NCBI GenBank assembly: GCA_944322285.1
Contig: CALUOR010000032.1
Coordinates: forward strand, 1 to 41,419
Length of the DNA: 41,419 nucleotides
Origin: an uncultured Bacteroides sp.
GTDB lineage: Bacteria > Bacteroidota > Bacteroidia > Bacteroidales > Bacteroidaceae
Direction of reading: 5' to 3'
This document shows, in pieces, positions 24,300-33,276 of the stretch. Made by a program: the position numbers and the translations under genes. How positions within the stretch are numbered: the stretch's first letter is position 1; the number at the start of each line of letters is the position of its first letter. The notes beneath the pieces are model-generated. The model ran no database searches. It was not told where the DNA came from and saw only the letters and a program-made list of their open reading frames with translations.

Positions 24300-24765
24300 T
24301 GTCACTTCTGACATTTTGTATTTCCTAATCGCTGAGAATCGCTTATTTGGGAGCAGAGGACAAGTTGAACGTAAAGATCGGCTCCCGAAATCGCTTATCA
24401 GCTCAGATACAGATAGATAGTTTTGCTTTTATTAGAATGTTTACAAATTCTAGAAGGGGATTTTTCCTGATTTGAAAGGTTTATTAAGTAAGAATTCACA
24501 GTTTTTAGCAGATTCAACATCTCTTTTCTCCGAAACACTGCGCTGTTTGTGTTCAGTGGGTGCAGTCTCTTACTCCGGTTAGTTAAGTGTTACGTTCTAA
24601 ACACTGCGTTAGTTGAGAGCAAATAATGCGGTGTTTCAGAGCACAGTATTTTTATGCATTTCTTTTTCATTGTTTTTTCGGAAAGCATGAGTTAGTAGAA
24701 TGGATAAAATTCGTGCTTCTTGATAAGGAGATGAGCGAATTTCCTATTAATATGTTTGTTGTTTA
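24294..24765. repeat. non-coding block related to 7258-7725
   Basis: Second copy of the diverged 460-bp block, again directly right of an element end. The best preserved stretches are TTTGTATTTCCTAATCGCTG near 24312 and TTTACAAATTCTAGAA near 24440. No reading frame of note lies in it. Confidence 0.7.
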
Positions 24766-24836
24766 GAGGATAGATACTGAAATAGATAATCGCATTAACA
24801 GTTCGTATGAAAATCGGACAAAGTTTCTTCCTTTCT

Positions 24837-24849
24837 GCCAAAATGACAT
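24837..24849. promoter_or_regulatory. possible regulatory dyad upstream of clpB
   Basis: TGCCAAAATGACA is a near-dyad (TGCCA/TGACA, one mismatch) 110 bp before the clpB ATG. A second short dyad, CCGAT...ATCGG, lies at about 24880-24896. No CIRCE element is seen. A role in heat-shock control is only suggested by position. Confidence 0.25.
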
Positions 24850-24959
24850 TTAAAATGATTGATAATCAGATATTTTGACCGATTTTACCCATCGGCAAAT
24901 GTTTTGCATCAGGTTAAGCGTTATAAATTAAAAACGAAATAAGAAAGGAGAATTGAGAT

Positions 24960-27554
24960 ATGAACTTTAACAACTTTACCATCAAAGCGCAAGAAGCGGT
25001 GCAAGAGGCCGTGAACTTGGTGCAAGCCAAGGGACAACAGACCATTGAGCCCGTGCACTTGCTGGCCGGAGTGATGAAGGTGGGCGAAAACGTCACCAAC
25101 TTCATCTTCCAAAAGTTGGGCATGAACGCCCAGCAAGTATCGCTTGTGCTCGACAAGCAGATAGAGTCGTTACCCAAAGTTTCGGGAGGCGAACCTTACC
25201 TAAGCCGGGAAGCGAACGAAGTGTTGCAGAAAGCCGTAAGCTACTCCAAAGAATTGGGCGATGAGTTTGTTTCATTAGAGCCAATACTTTTAGCGTTACT
25301 TACCGTGAAGAGTACGGCGGGTAACATTCTGAAAGACGCGGGCATGACGGAGAAAGAACTCCGTGCCGCCATTCAGGAGTTACGCCAAGGTTCGAAGGTG
25401 ACTTCCCAATCGAGCGAGGACAACTACCAGGCGTTGGAAAAATACGCCATCAACCTGAACGAGGCCGCCCGCAGCGGTAAGTTGGACCCGGTTATCGGTC
25501 GTGACGAGGAAATACGCCGGGTGCTCCAAATTTTGAGCCGACGTACGAAGAACAACCCTATTCTGATAGGCGAGCCGGGTACAGGTAAGACAGCAATTGT
25601 AGAAGGATTGGCGCATCGAATCCTTCGCGGAGACGTGCCCGAAAATCTGAAGAACAAGCAGGTATATTCATTGGACATGGGCGCATTGGTAGCCGGTGCC
25701 AAGTATAAAGGAGAGTTTGAGGAACGTCTGAAGGCGGTCATCAACGAAGTGAAGAAGTCGGAAGGAAACATCATCCTCTTTATCGATGAGATTCATACGC
25801 TGGTAGGAGCCGGTAAGGGCGAAGGCGCCATGGATGCCGCCAACATCTTGAAACCGGCCTTGGCACGTGGCGAGTTGCGAAGCATCGGTGCCACGACTTT
25901 GGACGAATACCAGAAGTATTTCGAGAAGGATAAAGCCTTAGAGCGTCGTTTCCAGATAGTTATGGTGAACGAGCCGGACACGTTGAGTACCATCTCTATC
26001 CTGCGCGGTTTGAAAGAGCGTTACGAGAACCATCACCATGTCCGTATCAAAGACGATGCCATCATAGCCGCCGTGGAGTTGAGTAACCGGTACATCACTG
26101 ACCGTTTTCTGCCCGACAAGGCTATCGACCTGATGGATGAAGCCGCCGCCAAACTCCGTATGGAAATTGACTCCGTACCGGAAGAATTGGACGAGATTTC
26201 GCGTAAGATTAAACAATTGGAAATTGAACGCGAAGCCATCAAACGTGAGGACGACCAGGCCAAGCTGGAGCAGATTGGCAAGGAATTGGCTGAACTGAAA
26301 GAACAGGAAAGTTCGTACAAAGCCAAATGGCAGAGTGAAAAGACACTGGTGAACAAAATCCAGCAAAACAAGGTCGAGATAGAGAACCTGAAGTTTGAGG
26401 CGGACAAGGCCGAGCGCGAAGGCGACTATGGCAAAGTGGCTGAGATACGTTACGGCAAACTACAGGCCTTGAACAGGGAAATTGAGGAGACGCAGCAGAA
26501 GCTTCATCAGTTGCAAGGCGATAAGGCCATGATTAAAGAAGAAGTGGATGCCGAGGACATTGCCGATGTCGTATCCCGTTGGACGGGCATACCGGTCAGC
26601 AAGATGTTGCAGAGCGAACGTGAAAAGTTGCTCCACTTGGAAGACGAGCTTCACAAACGTGTCATTGGTCAGGATGAAGCCATCACGGCCGTAGCTGATG
26701 CCGTGCGCCGAAGTCGTGCAGGCTTGCAAGACCCTAAGCGTCCTATCGGTTCGTTCCTCTTCCTGGGTACGACGGGTGTCGGTAAGACAGAATTGGCCAA
26801 GGCTTTGGCAGAATTTCTGTTCGATGACGAAACCATGATGACGCGTATCGACATGAGTGAGTATCAGGAAAAGCACACCGTGTCGCGTCTGATAGGAGCG
26901 CCTCCCGGATACGTTGGTTACGATGAAGGTGGCCAGTTGACCGAAGCCGTGCGCCGCAAACCTTACTCGGTTGTTCTGTTCGATGAGATAGAGAAGGCAC
27001 ATCCCGATGTGTTCAACATCCTGTTGCAGGTATTGGACGACGGACGACTGACTGACAACAAGGGACGTACGGTGAACTTCAAGAACACGATTATCATCAT
27101 GACCAGCAACATGGGAAGTTCCTACATCCAAAGCCAAATGGAGAAGATGACCGAAGTCAACAAGGCGAACGTCATCGAAGAGACCAAAGCGGAAGTGATG
27201 AACATGCTGAAGAAGACCATCCGACCGGAGTTTCTGAACCGTATCGACGAAACCATCATGTTTTTGCCGTTGGGTGAAAAGGAAATCAAGCAGATTGTCA
27301 ATCTGCAAATCGGCAACGTACAGAAGATGTTGGCGGAGAATGGCGTAACGTTGAACTTAACCGAAGCCGCCATCGACTTCTTGGCCCGTGTAGGATATGA
27401 CCCTGAGTTTGGTGCTCGTCCCGTTAAACGTGCCATCCAACACTATATGTTGAATGACTTGTCCAAGAAGCTCTTAGGACAAGAAGTCAACCGGGACAAA
27501 CCGATTGTGGTTGACGTCAATGCTGCCGGTGACGGATTGGCTTTCCGAAACTAA
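24960..27554 (+). CDS. clpB: ClpB disaggregase (Hsp100 AAA+ chaperone)
   Basis: 864 aa, the normal ClpB length. Layout: Clp-N double repeat (1-145), NBD1 with Walker A GEPGTGKT (204-211) and Walker [11 protein letters not shown], the coiled-coil M domain (about 405-525) that distinguishes ClpB from ClpA/ClpC, and NBD2 with Walker A GTTGVGKT (about 603-610) and Walker [12 protein letters not shown]. There is no ClpP-binding IGF/L loop context to suggest a protease partner. With DnaK it extracts and refolds proteins from aggregates in the cytoplasm. A clear ribosome-binding site AGAAAGGAG precedes the ATG by 9 bp. It is monocistronic, with a strong terminator after it. Confidence 0.98.
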   Translation: MNFNNFTIKAQEAVQEAVNLVQAKGQQTIEPVHLLAGVMKVGENVTNFIFQKLGMNAQQVSLVLDKQIESLPKVSGGEPYLSREANEVLQKAVSYSKELGDEFVSLEPILLALLTVKSTAGNILKDAGMTEKELRAAIQELRQGSKVTSQSSEDNYQALEKYAINLNEAARSGKLDPVIGRDEEIRRVLQILSRRTKNNPILIGEPGTGKTAIVEGLAHRILRGDVPENLKNKQVYSLDMGALVAGAKYKGEFEERLKAVINEVKKSEGNIILFIDEIHTLVGAGKGEGAMDAANILKPALARGELRSIGATTLDEYQKYFEKDKALERRFQIVMVNEPDTLSTISILRGLKERYENHHHVRIKDDAIIAAVELSNRYITDRFLPDKAIDLMDEAAAKLRMEIDSVPEELDEISRKIKQLEIEREAIKREDDQAKLEQIGKELAELKEQESSYKAKWQSEKTLVNKIQQNKVEIENLKFEADKAEREGDYGKVAEIRYGKLQALNREIEETQQKLHQLQGDKAMIKEEVDAEDIADVVSRWTGIPVSKMLQSEREKLLHLEDELHKRVIGQDEAITAVADAVRRSRAGLQDPKRPIGSFLFLGTTGVGKTELAKALAEFLFDDETMMTRIDMSEYQEKHTVSRLIGAPPGYVGYDEGGQLTEAVRRKPYSVVLFDEIEKAHPDVFNILLQVLDDGRLTDNKGRTVNFKNTIIIMTSNMGSSYIQSQMEKMTEVNKANVIEETKAEVMNMLKKTIRPEFLNRIDETIMFLPLGEKEIKQIVNLQIGNVQKMLAENGVTLNLTEAAIDFLARVGYDPEFGARPVKRAIQHYMLNDLSKKLLGQEVNRDKPIVVDVNAAGDGLAFRN

Positions 27555-27580
27555 GGTTACTTTATATAGCGTATTTAAAG

Positions 27581-27617
27581 AGAGGATGTGCATGTGTGCA
27601 TGTACATCCTCTTTTTT
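27581..27617 (+). terminator. intrinsic terminator of clpB
   Basis: A 14-bp stem (27581-27594 with 27599-27612, one G-T wobble) closes a TGTG loop and is followed by six T. It lies between convergent genes. Confidence 0.9.
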
Positions 27618-27623
27618 GTATAG

Positions 27624-28781
27624 TTACCGATCGGCTTCAATGATCTTCATGGCAATGTCCATGTAACGTGTCATGTCAACGGTCAGTGCTCCGTCGTACA
27701 CATCATGCCGTTTGCGCCCCAAGCGCACCACGATGGCATCCTGCGAAGGGATGGCGAAGACGTATTGTCCCAACATGCCCCTCATGCAAGGAATCCGTTC
27801 GCCCCGGTAATCCATTATCCACGTCTGGAGGCCGTAATAGCTGAGCGAATCTTTGCCCCATTGGTCTTTCAAGTAGGAGGCGGGGCGCATCATTTCATCC
27901 ATATAGGCTTCCGACACCAGTTGTCGGTCGTCCCACCGTCCCCGGTTCAACATCAGCCTACCGAAGCGGGCAACGTCGCGCGCCGTGGTGTGGAAGCAGC
28001 AGAATGCCTTTTCGTCTCCGTTTTCCTTATCCAGCAGCCAGTAGGCGTCCCGTTCGGCCTGCATGGGTCGCCATAACTTCTCTTCCGCATATTGGCTTAA
28101 TGTCTGTCCCGTGGCGGCTTCCAGCACGAAAGCCAATAGCTGTGTTTCCCCGCTCCGGTAGGAGAATTGCACGCCCGGTTCGTCCACCACGTCCAATCCG
28201 GTGACTAACTCATACAGGTCGTTGCCATAGTATCCATGCGTAGTGACGGAGAAAAGCGAGGCGTAGGCTTCGTCCCACGCCATGCCTCCGCTCATGGTGA
28301 GCAGGTGGCGGAGGGTCACATCGGCTTGCCTGCCTTTGTTATATATAGGTATATAGCGGGAAACGGGGTCGTCCAAGCTGTGTATCTTGCCTTCGTCCAA
28401 GGCGATGCCCACCAACATGCCCACAATGGTCTTGGTGGCGGAGTAGATGTTGGATGTCCGTGTATCGTCCCACCCATCCCGGTAGCTTTCATACAGGATG
28501 CTGTCGTGACGGATGACAAGGAAGGCCACCGTGTGCAGGCTGTCTATGTAGCGTGCGTCATTGGTTTCCAACTGATAGCGGTTGTAGCTCGTGGCATGGG
28601 GCCAATGCCATACATCGGCGGGGTCGTGGCGCACGGTGTCGCGGTGGAAGGTTTCCAAGTCGTCAATGACGGGCATCAGGTGTATCAGTGCCTGGCAGGC
28701 ATAGTAAGGCAGGGACACGTAGCTTACGATAAGCAATACAACAACGATGGCTGATAGCAACAAGGTTTTTTTGCGTTTCAT
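27624..28781 (-). CDS. serine hydrolase of the beta-lactamase/penicillin-binding family (class C-like)
   Basis: 385 aa. One hydrophobic segment (about 6-24) acts as signal or anchor, placing the enzyme on the periplasmic side. The catalytic SxxK is SATK (114-117) in NIYSATKTIVGMLVG, and the second motif is Tyr208-Arg-Ser in FSYRSGE, where YxN or YxS is usual. This resembles NylB-like and EstB-like serine hydrolases more than true beta-lactamases, so antibiotic resistance should not be assumed. It follows the histidine kinase by 50 bp; a TATCTTTG -7 box (28817-28810, minus strand) suggests it also has its own promoter. Confidence 0.88.
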   Translation of the reverse strand: MKRKKTLLLSAIVVVLLIVSYVSLPYYACQALIHLMPVIDDLETFHRDTVRHDPADVWHWPHATSYNRYQLETNDARYIDSLHTVAFLVIRHDSILYESYRDGWDDTRTSNIYSATKTIVGMLVGIALDEGKIHSLDDPVSRYIPIYNKGRQADVTLRHLLTMSGGMAWDEAYASLFSVTTHGYYGNDLYELVTGLDVVDEPGVQFSYRSGETQLLAFVLEAATGQTLSQYAEEKLWRPMQAERDAYWLLDKENGDEKAFCCFHTTARDVARFGRLMLNRGRWDDRQLVSEAYMDEMMRPASYLKDQWGKDSLSYYGLQTWIMDYRGERIPCMRGMLGQYVFAIPSQDAIVVRLGRKRHDVYDGALTVDMTRYMDIAMKIIEADR

Positions 28782-28831
28782 GGTGGAAATCCATATTAAG
28801 TTCGTGGGGCAAAGATAACGTTTTTCTTCGA

Positions 28832-30181
28832 TTATGCCGGATAAGGGAATAACAAAGTGAATGTGCTTCCTTTGCCGGGAGTAGATTGCACGTCAATACT
28901 TCCGTGATGCCGGTGCATGATTTGACGGGCCAGCGTGAGGCCGATGCCCGAGCCGTTCGGCTTGGTGGTGAAGAAAGGCACGAAGATGTGTTGCAGCACA
29001 TCCGGCTCGATGCCCGTGCCGTCGTCTTCGCAACGCAGGTAGGGGCGGCCTCCGGTGGTGACGCCTGCCGATAAGGTGAGGTGCCGGGCGTTGTTCTCTA
29101 CCGCATTCTTTACGAGGTTTATCAACACTTGTTCTATCTGACCTTTGTCCGCGATGAGCCGGAGGGGTGCCGGAGGACAGGCCGTGCGGATGGAGACGGA
29201 CGCTTGCATCAAGCGGGCGACATCGTTCAGCAAGTCGGCGGCGTAGTACAGTTGGAGTTGGGGCGGAGGCAGGTGCGTCACTTCCCGATAGCTGTTGACG
29301 AAGTGGGTGAGCGACTTTCCCCGCCGGGCGATGGTTTGGAGCATCTGGCGCATATCCGCTTTCTCTTCCGTCAGACTTTTCGTTTGCTCTATCTGCGTGT
29401 CCAGCAGTTCGGCTAAGGAAACAATCGGTGTGAGGGAATTCATAATCTCGTGCGTCAGCACCCGCAGCAGCTTCTGCCAGGATTCAGTCTCCTGCGTGTC
29501 CAAGGCGCTGTAGATGTTCTTCAGGCTGGCTATCAGGAGGCGGTGGCCTTGCAGGACGAAGCTCATGCCCGACAGGGCCAGTTGGGTAGGCTCCTCTCCC
29601 CGGTGGGCTATTTGCACGATGTCCAGTTGTCCGGGCGTGAGCTTCCGCAGGCGTTCGGGCAGTTCGGGATGTAGGTAACGCAAATCGGCAAGCGTCTTGG
29701 GTGCACGGAGCACGTAGGTCTCGGAGCGGCTTTCGTCGATGGCCGCTGACACGAGCCGGGCGGCCGAGCGGTTCATCCACTCCAAAGCCCCGTCGGGCGT
29801 ATAGACCAGGATGGCGGTGTCGATGTGCTCGGCCAACGCACGGAAATATTGCAGGCGGCTTTCCCGCTTTTGCAGGTCGTTGCGGTAGGAGGAGAGGGCT
29901 TCTTGCATCTCGGCCAGCAGTTCGGGGGACACCCCGTTGAGTTGCTTTGGGTCGAAGGCTTCGGGAAACTCGGAGTAGCGCACGGCCCGGACAAATTGCT
30001 TCATCAGGCGGGAAGTCCGATTCATGTAGGCGTAGATGCCTCCGATGCATCCCACCGCCAGCAGGAAGGCAATGCCCATGCTGACGTAATATCCGTTTAC
30101 GGCGCATCCGGCGGTGGCCAAGCAGGCAAGGAACAAGGTGATGGCCAGCCCTACGGGTGTATAGTCGTGTATCTTCTTCAT
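28832..30181 (-). CDS. sensor histidine kinase (NtrB-like, PAS plus HATPase)
   Basis: 449 aa. Two N-terminal TMs (about 10-28 and 33-53) with almost no periplasmic loop suggest sensing within or at the membrane. A PAS-like region spans about 110-215, the H box is VLTHEIMNSL with His244, and the ATPase domain has the N box (Asn359 in LINLVKNAVENNA), G1 DDGTG (386-390) and G2 GSGIGLTLA. Its ATG overlaps the regulator's TGA stop in ATGA (30178-30181), so the two are translationally coupled. It should phosphorylate the sigma-54-type regulator encoded immediately upstream. The signal is unknown; the neighbouring FtsX-type ABC system suggests envelope stress or an exported compound. Confidence 0.93.
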   Translation of the reverse strand: MKKIHDYTPVGLAITLFLACLATAGCAVNGYYVSMGIAFLLAVGCIGGIYAYMNRTSRLMKQFVRAVRYSEFPEAFDPKQLNGVSPELLAEMQEALSSYRNDLQKRESRLQYFRALAEHIDTAILVYTPDGALEWMNRSAARLVSAAIDESRSETYVLRAPKTLADLRYLHPELPERLRKLTPGQLDIVQIAHRGEEPTQLALSGMSFVLQGHRLLIASLKNIYSALDTQETESWQKLLRVLTHEIMNSLTPIVSLAELLDTQIEQTKSLTEEKADMRQMLQTIARRGKSLTHFVNSYREVTHLPPPQLQLYYAADLLNDVARLMQASVSIRTACPPAPLRLIADKGQIEQVLINLVKNAVENNARHLTLSAGVTTGGRPYLRCEDDGTGIEPDVLQHIFVPFFTTKPNGSGIGLTLARQIMHRHHGSIDVQSTPGKGSTFTLLFPYPA

Positions 30182-31554
30182 AATCCGAACTTCTCGATGC
30201 GGCGGTAGAGCGAGGTGCGGGTGATGCCCAGCATCTCCGCCGCCAGGGTGATGTTGCCTTGGCAGAGGCGCAATACTTCCTCAATGTTCTCCCGCTCGAT
30301 GCGCTCCAGGTTATAACGCTCCCTGACGTGCATCGTTTCGGGCTGATGGCGATGGAGGAACGAGAAGTCCTGCGCCGTCAGTTGGGGACCGGAGGAGAGG
30401 ATGACCGCCCGCTCCACGGCGTGTTCCAACTCGCGCACGTTGCCCGGCCAGGGGTAGAGTTGCATCTGGCGGCGTGCCTCACGGGTGAAGCCCTTTACTT
30501 CTTTCTGATACTTCTCGCGATAGCGGGCAAGGAAAGCGTCGGCCAGCAGGAAGAGGTCGTCGCCCCGTTCGCGCAGGGGAGGGATGCGCAGTTCGATGGT
30601 GTTGATGCGATAGAGCAGGTCTTGGCGGAACTCCCGGCGTTCGGCGGCGGCATAGAGGTCGGCGTTCGTGGCGCAGATGAGCCGCACGTCCACGGGATAA
30701 CTCGACGTGGAGCCTAAGCGTGAGGCACGGCGTTGCTCGATGACGGAGAGCAGTTTGGCCTGCGCGGGCAGGCTGAGGTTGCCTATCTCGTTCAGGAAGA
30801 GCGTGCCGCCCTGTGCGGACTCCAAGCGTCCGGGCTTGCCGCGGCGGGCATCGGTGAAGGCACCCCGCTCGTAGCCGAAGAGCTCGCTCTCGAACAGCGT
30901 GTCGGGGATGCTCCCCAAGTCGATGGAGACATACGGCTTGTCCCGGCGGGAAGAGGATTGGCAGGCGTATCGCGCCAGCAGATCCTTGCCCGTGCCGTTC
31001 TCGCCCAGGAGGAGCAGGTTGGCGTCTGTGTCCGAGCATTGGCGCAGCGTCCGCAAGAGCGAAAGAAAGGCGGGCGATTCGCCAAGCACAGTCACCGCCT
31101 CCTCCAAGGATGGCCGGGGAGCGGGCTTTTCCGCCTGCACCTTAGGCTGACCGGAGGACTTCTGCTTGTCCAGGCTCAGTCTGAGGGCGGCGGACACGGT
31201 GGCTATCAGCTTCTCGTTCTCCCAAGGCTTGGGGATGAAGTCCGTGGCGCCCCGCTTGATGGCCTGCACCGCCTTCTCCATGTCGCCATAGGCAGTGATG
31301 AAGATGACGGTGGCCTGCGCGTCCAGCTTCAGTATCTCCTCCAGCCAGGCGAAGCCTTCGCGTCCGCTCACCGCATCGTGCCTGAAGTTCATGTCCAGCA
31401 GGATGACGTCATGCCGCGTGCGTGAGAGCAGGGGGAGCATCTCGCGCGGGTCGTCCAGCGTCGTAATCTGCCCCGCCAAGGGACGGAGCAACATCTTCAG
31501 CGTGAAGAGGATGTCCGGATTATCGTCTACGATGAGTATCTTTCCTTGTTTCAT
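30178..31554 (-). CDS. NtrC-family sigma-54-dependent response regulator
   Basis: 458 aa from the ATG at 31554; an ATG at 31572 lies upstream of the -7 box. Receiver domain (about 4-120) with Asp54 in DVILLDMNF; AAA+ domain (about 155-380) with Walker A GENGTGKD (184-191), sigma-54 contact loop GAFTDA (231-236) and Walker B GGTLFLNEIGN; Fis-type HTH (about 415-458) with NITLAAEMLGITRTSLYRRI. Two changes stand out: GAFTDA in place of GAFTGA, and Asn255 in place of the Walker B Asp. It works with sigma-54 RNA polymerase. The divergent sigma-54-like promoter at 31681 and the palindrome at 31611 are likely targets. A TACCTTTG -7 box (31567-31560) is almost adjacent to the start codon. Confidence 0.95.
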   Translation of the reverse strand: MKQGKILIVDDNPDILFTLKMLLRPLAGQITTLDDPREMLPLLSRTRHDVILLDMNFRHDAVSGREGFAWLEEILKLDAQATVIFITAYGDMEKAVQAIKRGATDFIPKPWENEKLIATVSAALRLSLDKQKSSGQPKVQAEKPAPRPSLEEAVTVLGESPAFLSLLRTLRQCSDTDANLLLLGENGTGKDLLARYACQSSSRRDKPYVSIDLGSIPDTLFESELFGYERGAFTDARRGKPGRLESAQGGTLFLNEIGNLSLPAQAKLLSVIEQRRASRLGSTSSYPVDVRLICATNADLYAAAERREFRQDLLYRINTIELRIPPLRERGDDLFLLADAFLARYREKYQKEVKGFTREARRQMQLYPWPGNVRELEHAVERAVILSSGPQLTAQDFSFLHRHQPETMHVRERYNLERIERENIEEVLRLCQGNITLAAEMLGITRTSLYRRIEKFGL

Positions 31555-31610
31555 GCGGACAAAGGTACGCATTCTTCCCGAATAAACCTTGCGCGAAAGT
31601 GTGCGGCAGG

Positions 31611-31626
31611 TGTACGATTTCGTACA
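31611..31626. promoter_or_regulatory. perfect 16-bp palindrome, candidate enhancer site
   Basis: TGTACGATTTCGTACA is fully self-complementary. It lies between the divergent regulator and lipoprotein genes, 54 bp upstream of the sigma-54-like -24 box, the usual place for binding by an NtrC-type activator. Its TGT...ACA ends are shared with the palindromes at 8684-8719, but the spacing differs by 1 bp. Confidence 0.6.
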
Positions 31627-31680
31627 TTTTTCTTCCCCTCCATTCTTCTTAAATTCCTGTCCCTTAGCGCAATGCTGTTT

Positions 31681-31696
31681 TGGTACGCTTCTTGTG
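31681..31696 (+). promoter_or_regulatory. sigma-54-like -24/-12 promoter of ABC locus 2
   Basis: TGGTACG-CTTC-TTGTG fits TGGCACG-N4-TTGCW with two changes; GG (31682-31683) and the -12 G (31694) are 10 nt apart as required, with GT in place of GC. It points to the lipoprotein gene; a start near 31708 gives a leader of about 200 nt that contains the hairpin array at 31755-31861. Confidence 0.6.
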
Positions 31697-31754
31697 TATT
31701 CTTTAGTGAGCTTGCCGGCCTATCTTAACACGCTTGAAGGTGGGAGTGGAGGGC

Positions 31755-31861
31755 GTTGACTGACGGACTCGGGATAGCATCATCGGCAATGATGGCTATC
31801 ATCATCGGCAATGATGACTACCATCATCGGCAATGATGCCTCGTCAAGTCCGTCAGTCAAC
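31755..31861. repeat. tandem palindrome array nested in a 15-bp inverted repeat, 22-bp period
   Basis: Three units (31773-31794, 31795-31816, 31817-31838) each end in CATCATCGGCAATGATG, a small dyad with 6-bp arms. A perfect outer inverted repeat GTTGACTGACGGACT (31755-31769 with 31847-31861) encloses them. As RNA this would form a stem carrying three mini-hairpins in the leader of the lipoprotein gene. Bases 31862-31905 show no further signal. Confidence 0.85.
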
Positions 31862-31905
31862 GGGGTCAAGTGACGGTTTAATGAGGATTAACTGACGATT
31901 ACGAT

Positions 31906-33264
31906 ATGAATAAGAATTATGTATTAGCCATTTCCTTGCTCCTGTTGATGTCCTGCGGCAACCGCCGCCCGGGCATGAGCAAGGAAGAAGCGGCCGCCGA
32001 ACTGAAGAAGCAGGCCGCACAGGAAGAAGCGCAGCGCCAAGAGCGTGCTGCCCGTGTAGATACCTTTGCCGCCGACTATCGTCCGCCCGCAGGCATCAAA
32101 TATCAGGCGAAGATAGTGACCGCCGGGGCAAAGACCATTGATGTGGCCGCCGCGCTGAAGAACGTGCGGGCGTTGAAGCCGAATGAGTTGGGCACGCCCG
32201 TGCTGTATGCTACGGGGGTGGAAGCCATTCCGCAAACGGGCGCCTTGCTGCCTGTGGAGGGCGAATGGGTGATGCAGGCGGGCGAAGGCTTGTTTCTGTT
32301 GGATAAGGATTTCCGGCTGGTGAAGCAACTCTTCCGCAACGATGTGGACATTCAGATGGAGAGCGACGGTTCGATTTCCTCTTCTTTCGATCGGACGTTG
32401 GGGATAGGCGGATACGATGCTTCGCTCCGTCAGTTTCGTGCCCCGTACTTCGACATCTCCCGGAAGCCCTACCGGAGAGGCATCGTCAATTTGCCTTGGG
32501 ACGACTTGCACGCTTCCTCCCAACCTTGGACGGGGGGCGATGTGGTCAGTTGCCTTCCCTCGAAGGGACTCGGTCACAGCCTTTGTGTGACGGAAAGCGG
32601 CTATATGGCTCCCGAATCGAATTCCTCGCAGCTTTACACGTTCGGGGTGAAGGGCGATACGCTGTGCCGCTTCACCGTGAACAATGCACCGGATTACGTG
32701 CCGACCATTGCTAACGCGCGAACCGGAGAGCGGAATCATCTCTATATGTACGAGGGAAAGCCTCGGGTACGCATGGGCTATGACCCTATTGTTTACGAGT
32801 TGGAAGACGCCTCCACGCTGAAAGCCGTGTGGCGGTTAGACTTCGGCGGTTTGAAGCGTCCTACGAAGAAAGAAGTGGTGGAAGGTTCGTATGACGACCT
32901 CCGTGACGTTTGGTTTGTGGAAGGCTGGCTGGAGACCGGGCGTTATCTCTTCCTTCGTTTGTCTCAAGGCTATGATTGCTCCAATACTCGGAAGGCAGGC
33001 AAGGTGAAGCTCTACACCATATTATATAATAAGCAGACGGGCGAAGGCTTCTCCCTGCCACCGGCCCAGGATGAGAAAGGGCTTCCCTGTTATCCGGACA
33101 TAGCGTTTGAGTATGAAGGCAAGTTTTTCTTCGGCTTCCCGACAGGCGAAGTGGACGGGCGGCTTTACATGATTTACATCGGCCAACAGTTGAAGAAGTT
33201 GTTGCCGGATGTGCCTTCCGTTCAGGCGTTGAAGGACAAAGAGGTCGTGTTTATGATGATTTAA
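31906..33264 (+). CDS. uncharacterised lipoprotein, first gene of ABC locus 2
   Basis: 452 aa. Lipoprotein signal MNKNYVLAISLLLLMSC with Cys17. A charged Ala/Glu/Gln-rich stretch (about 24-50) is probably a helical spacer. The rest (about 75-450) alternates short strands with text such as LFLLDKDFRLVKQLF, GDVVSCLPSKGLGHSLCV, VWFVEGWLETGRYLFLRLSQGYDC and FFFGFPTGEVDGRLYMIYIG, compatible with a beta-propeller such as the BF3164/6-bladed lipoproteins of Bacteroidales; I do not recognise the exact family. It lies 12 bp before the permease and downstream of a sigma-54-like promoter, so it is probably the envelope partner of this ABC system. Function is unknown. Confidence 0.85.
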   Translation: MNKNYVLAISLLLLMSCGNRRPGMSKEEAAAELKKQAAQEEAQRQERAARVDTFAADYRPPAGIKYQAKIVTAGAKTIDVAAALKNVRALKPNELGTPVLYATGVEAIPQTGALLPVEGEWVMQAGEGLFLLDKDFRLVKQLFRNDVDIQMESDGSISSSFDRTLGIGGYDASLRQFRAPYFDISRKPYRRGIVNLPWDDLHASSQPWTGGDVVSCLPSKGLGHSLCVTESGYMAPESNSSQLYTFGVKGDTLCRFTVNNAPDYVPTIANARTGERNHLYMYEGKPRVRMGYDPIVYELEDASTLKAVWRLDFGGLKRPTKKEVVEGSYDDLRDVWFVEGWLETGRYLFLRLSQGYDCSNTRKAGKVKLYTILYNKQTGEGFSLPPAQDEKGLPCYPDIAFEYEGKFFFGFPTGEVDGRLYMIYIGQQLKKLLPDVPSVQALKDKEVVFMMI

Positions 33265-33276
33265 TACAGAAACAAT

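Noticed and set aside
24837-24896. CIRCE/HrcA or sigma-32 site before clpB
   Set aside because: No match to TTAGCACTC-N9-GAGTGCTAA and no clear sigma-32 boxes; only an imperfect dyad of unknown meaning.
27624-28781. Antibiotic-resistance beta-lactamase
   Set aside because: SxxK is present but the context and YRS motif fit general serine hydrolases; no specific resistance signature is visible.
29484-30284. 266-aa minus-strand frame within the kinase/regulator pair
   Set aside because: Arg/Ala/Pro-rich out-of-frame translation of the histidine kinase region.
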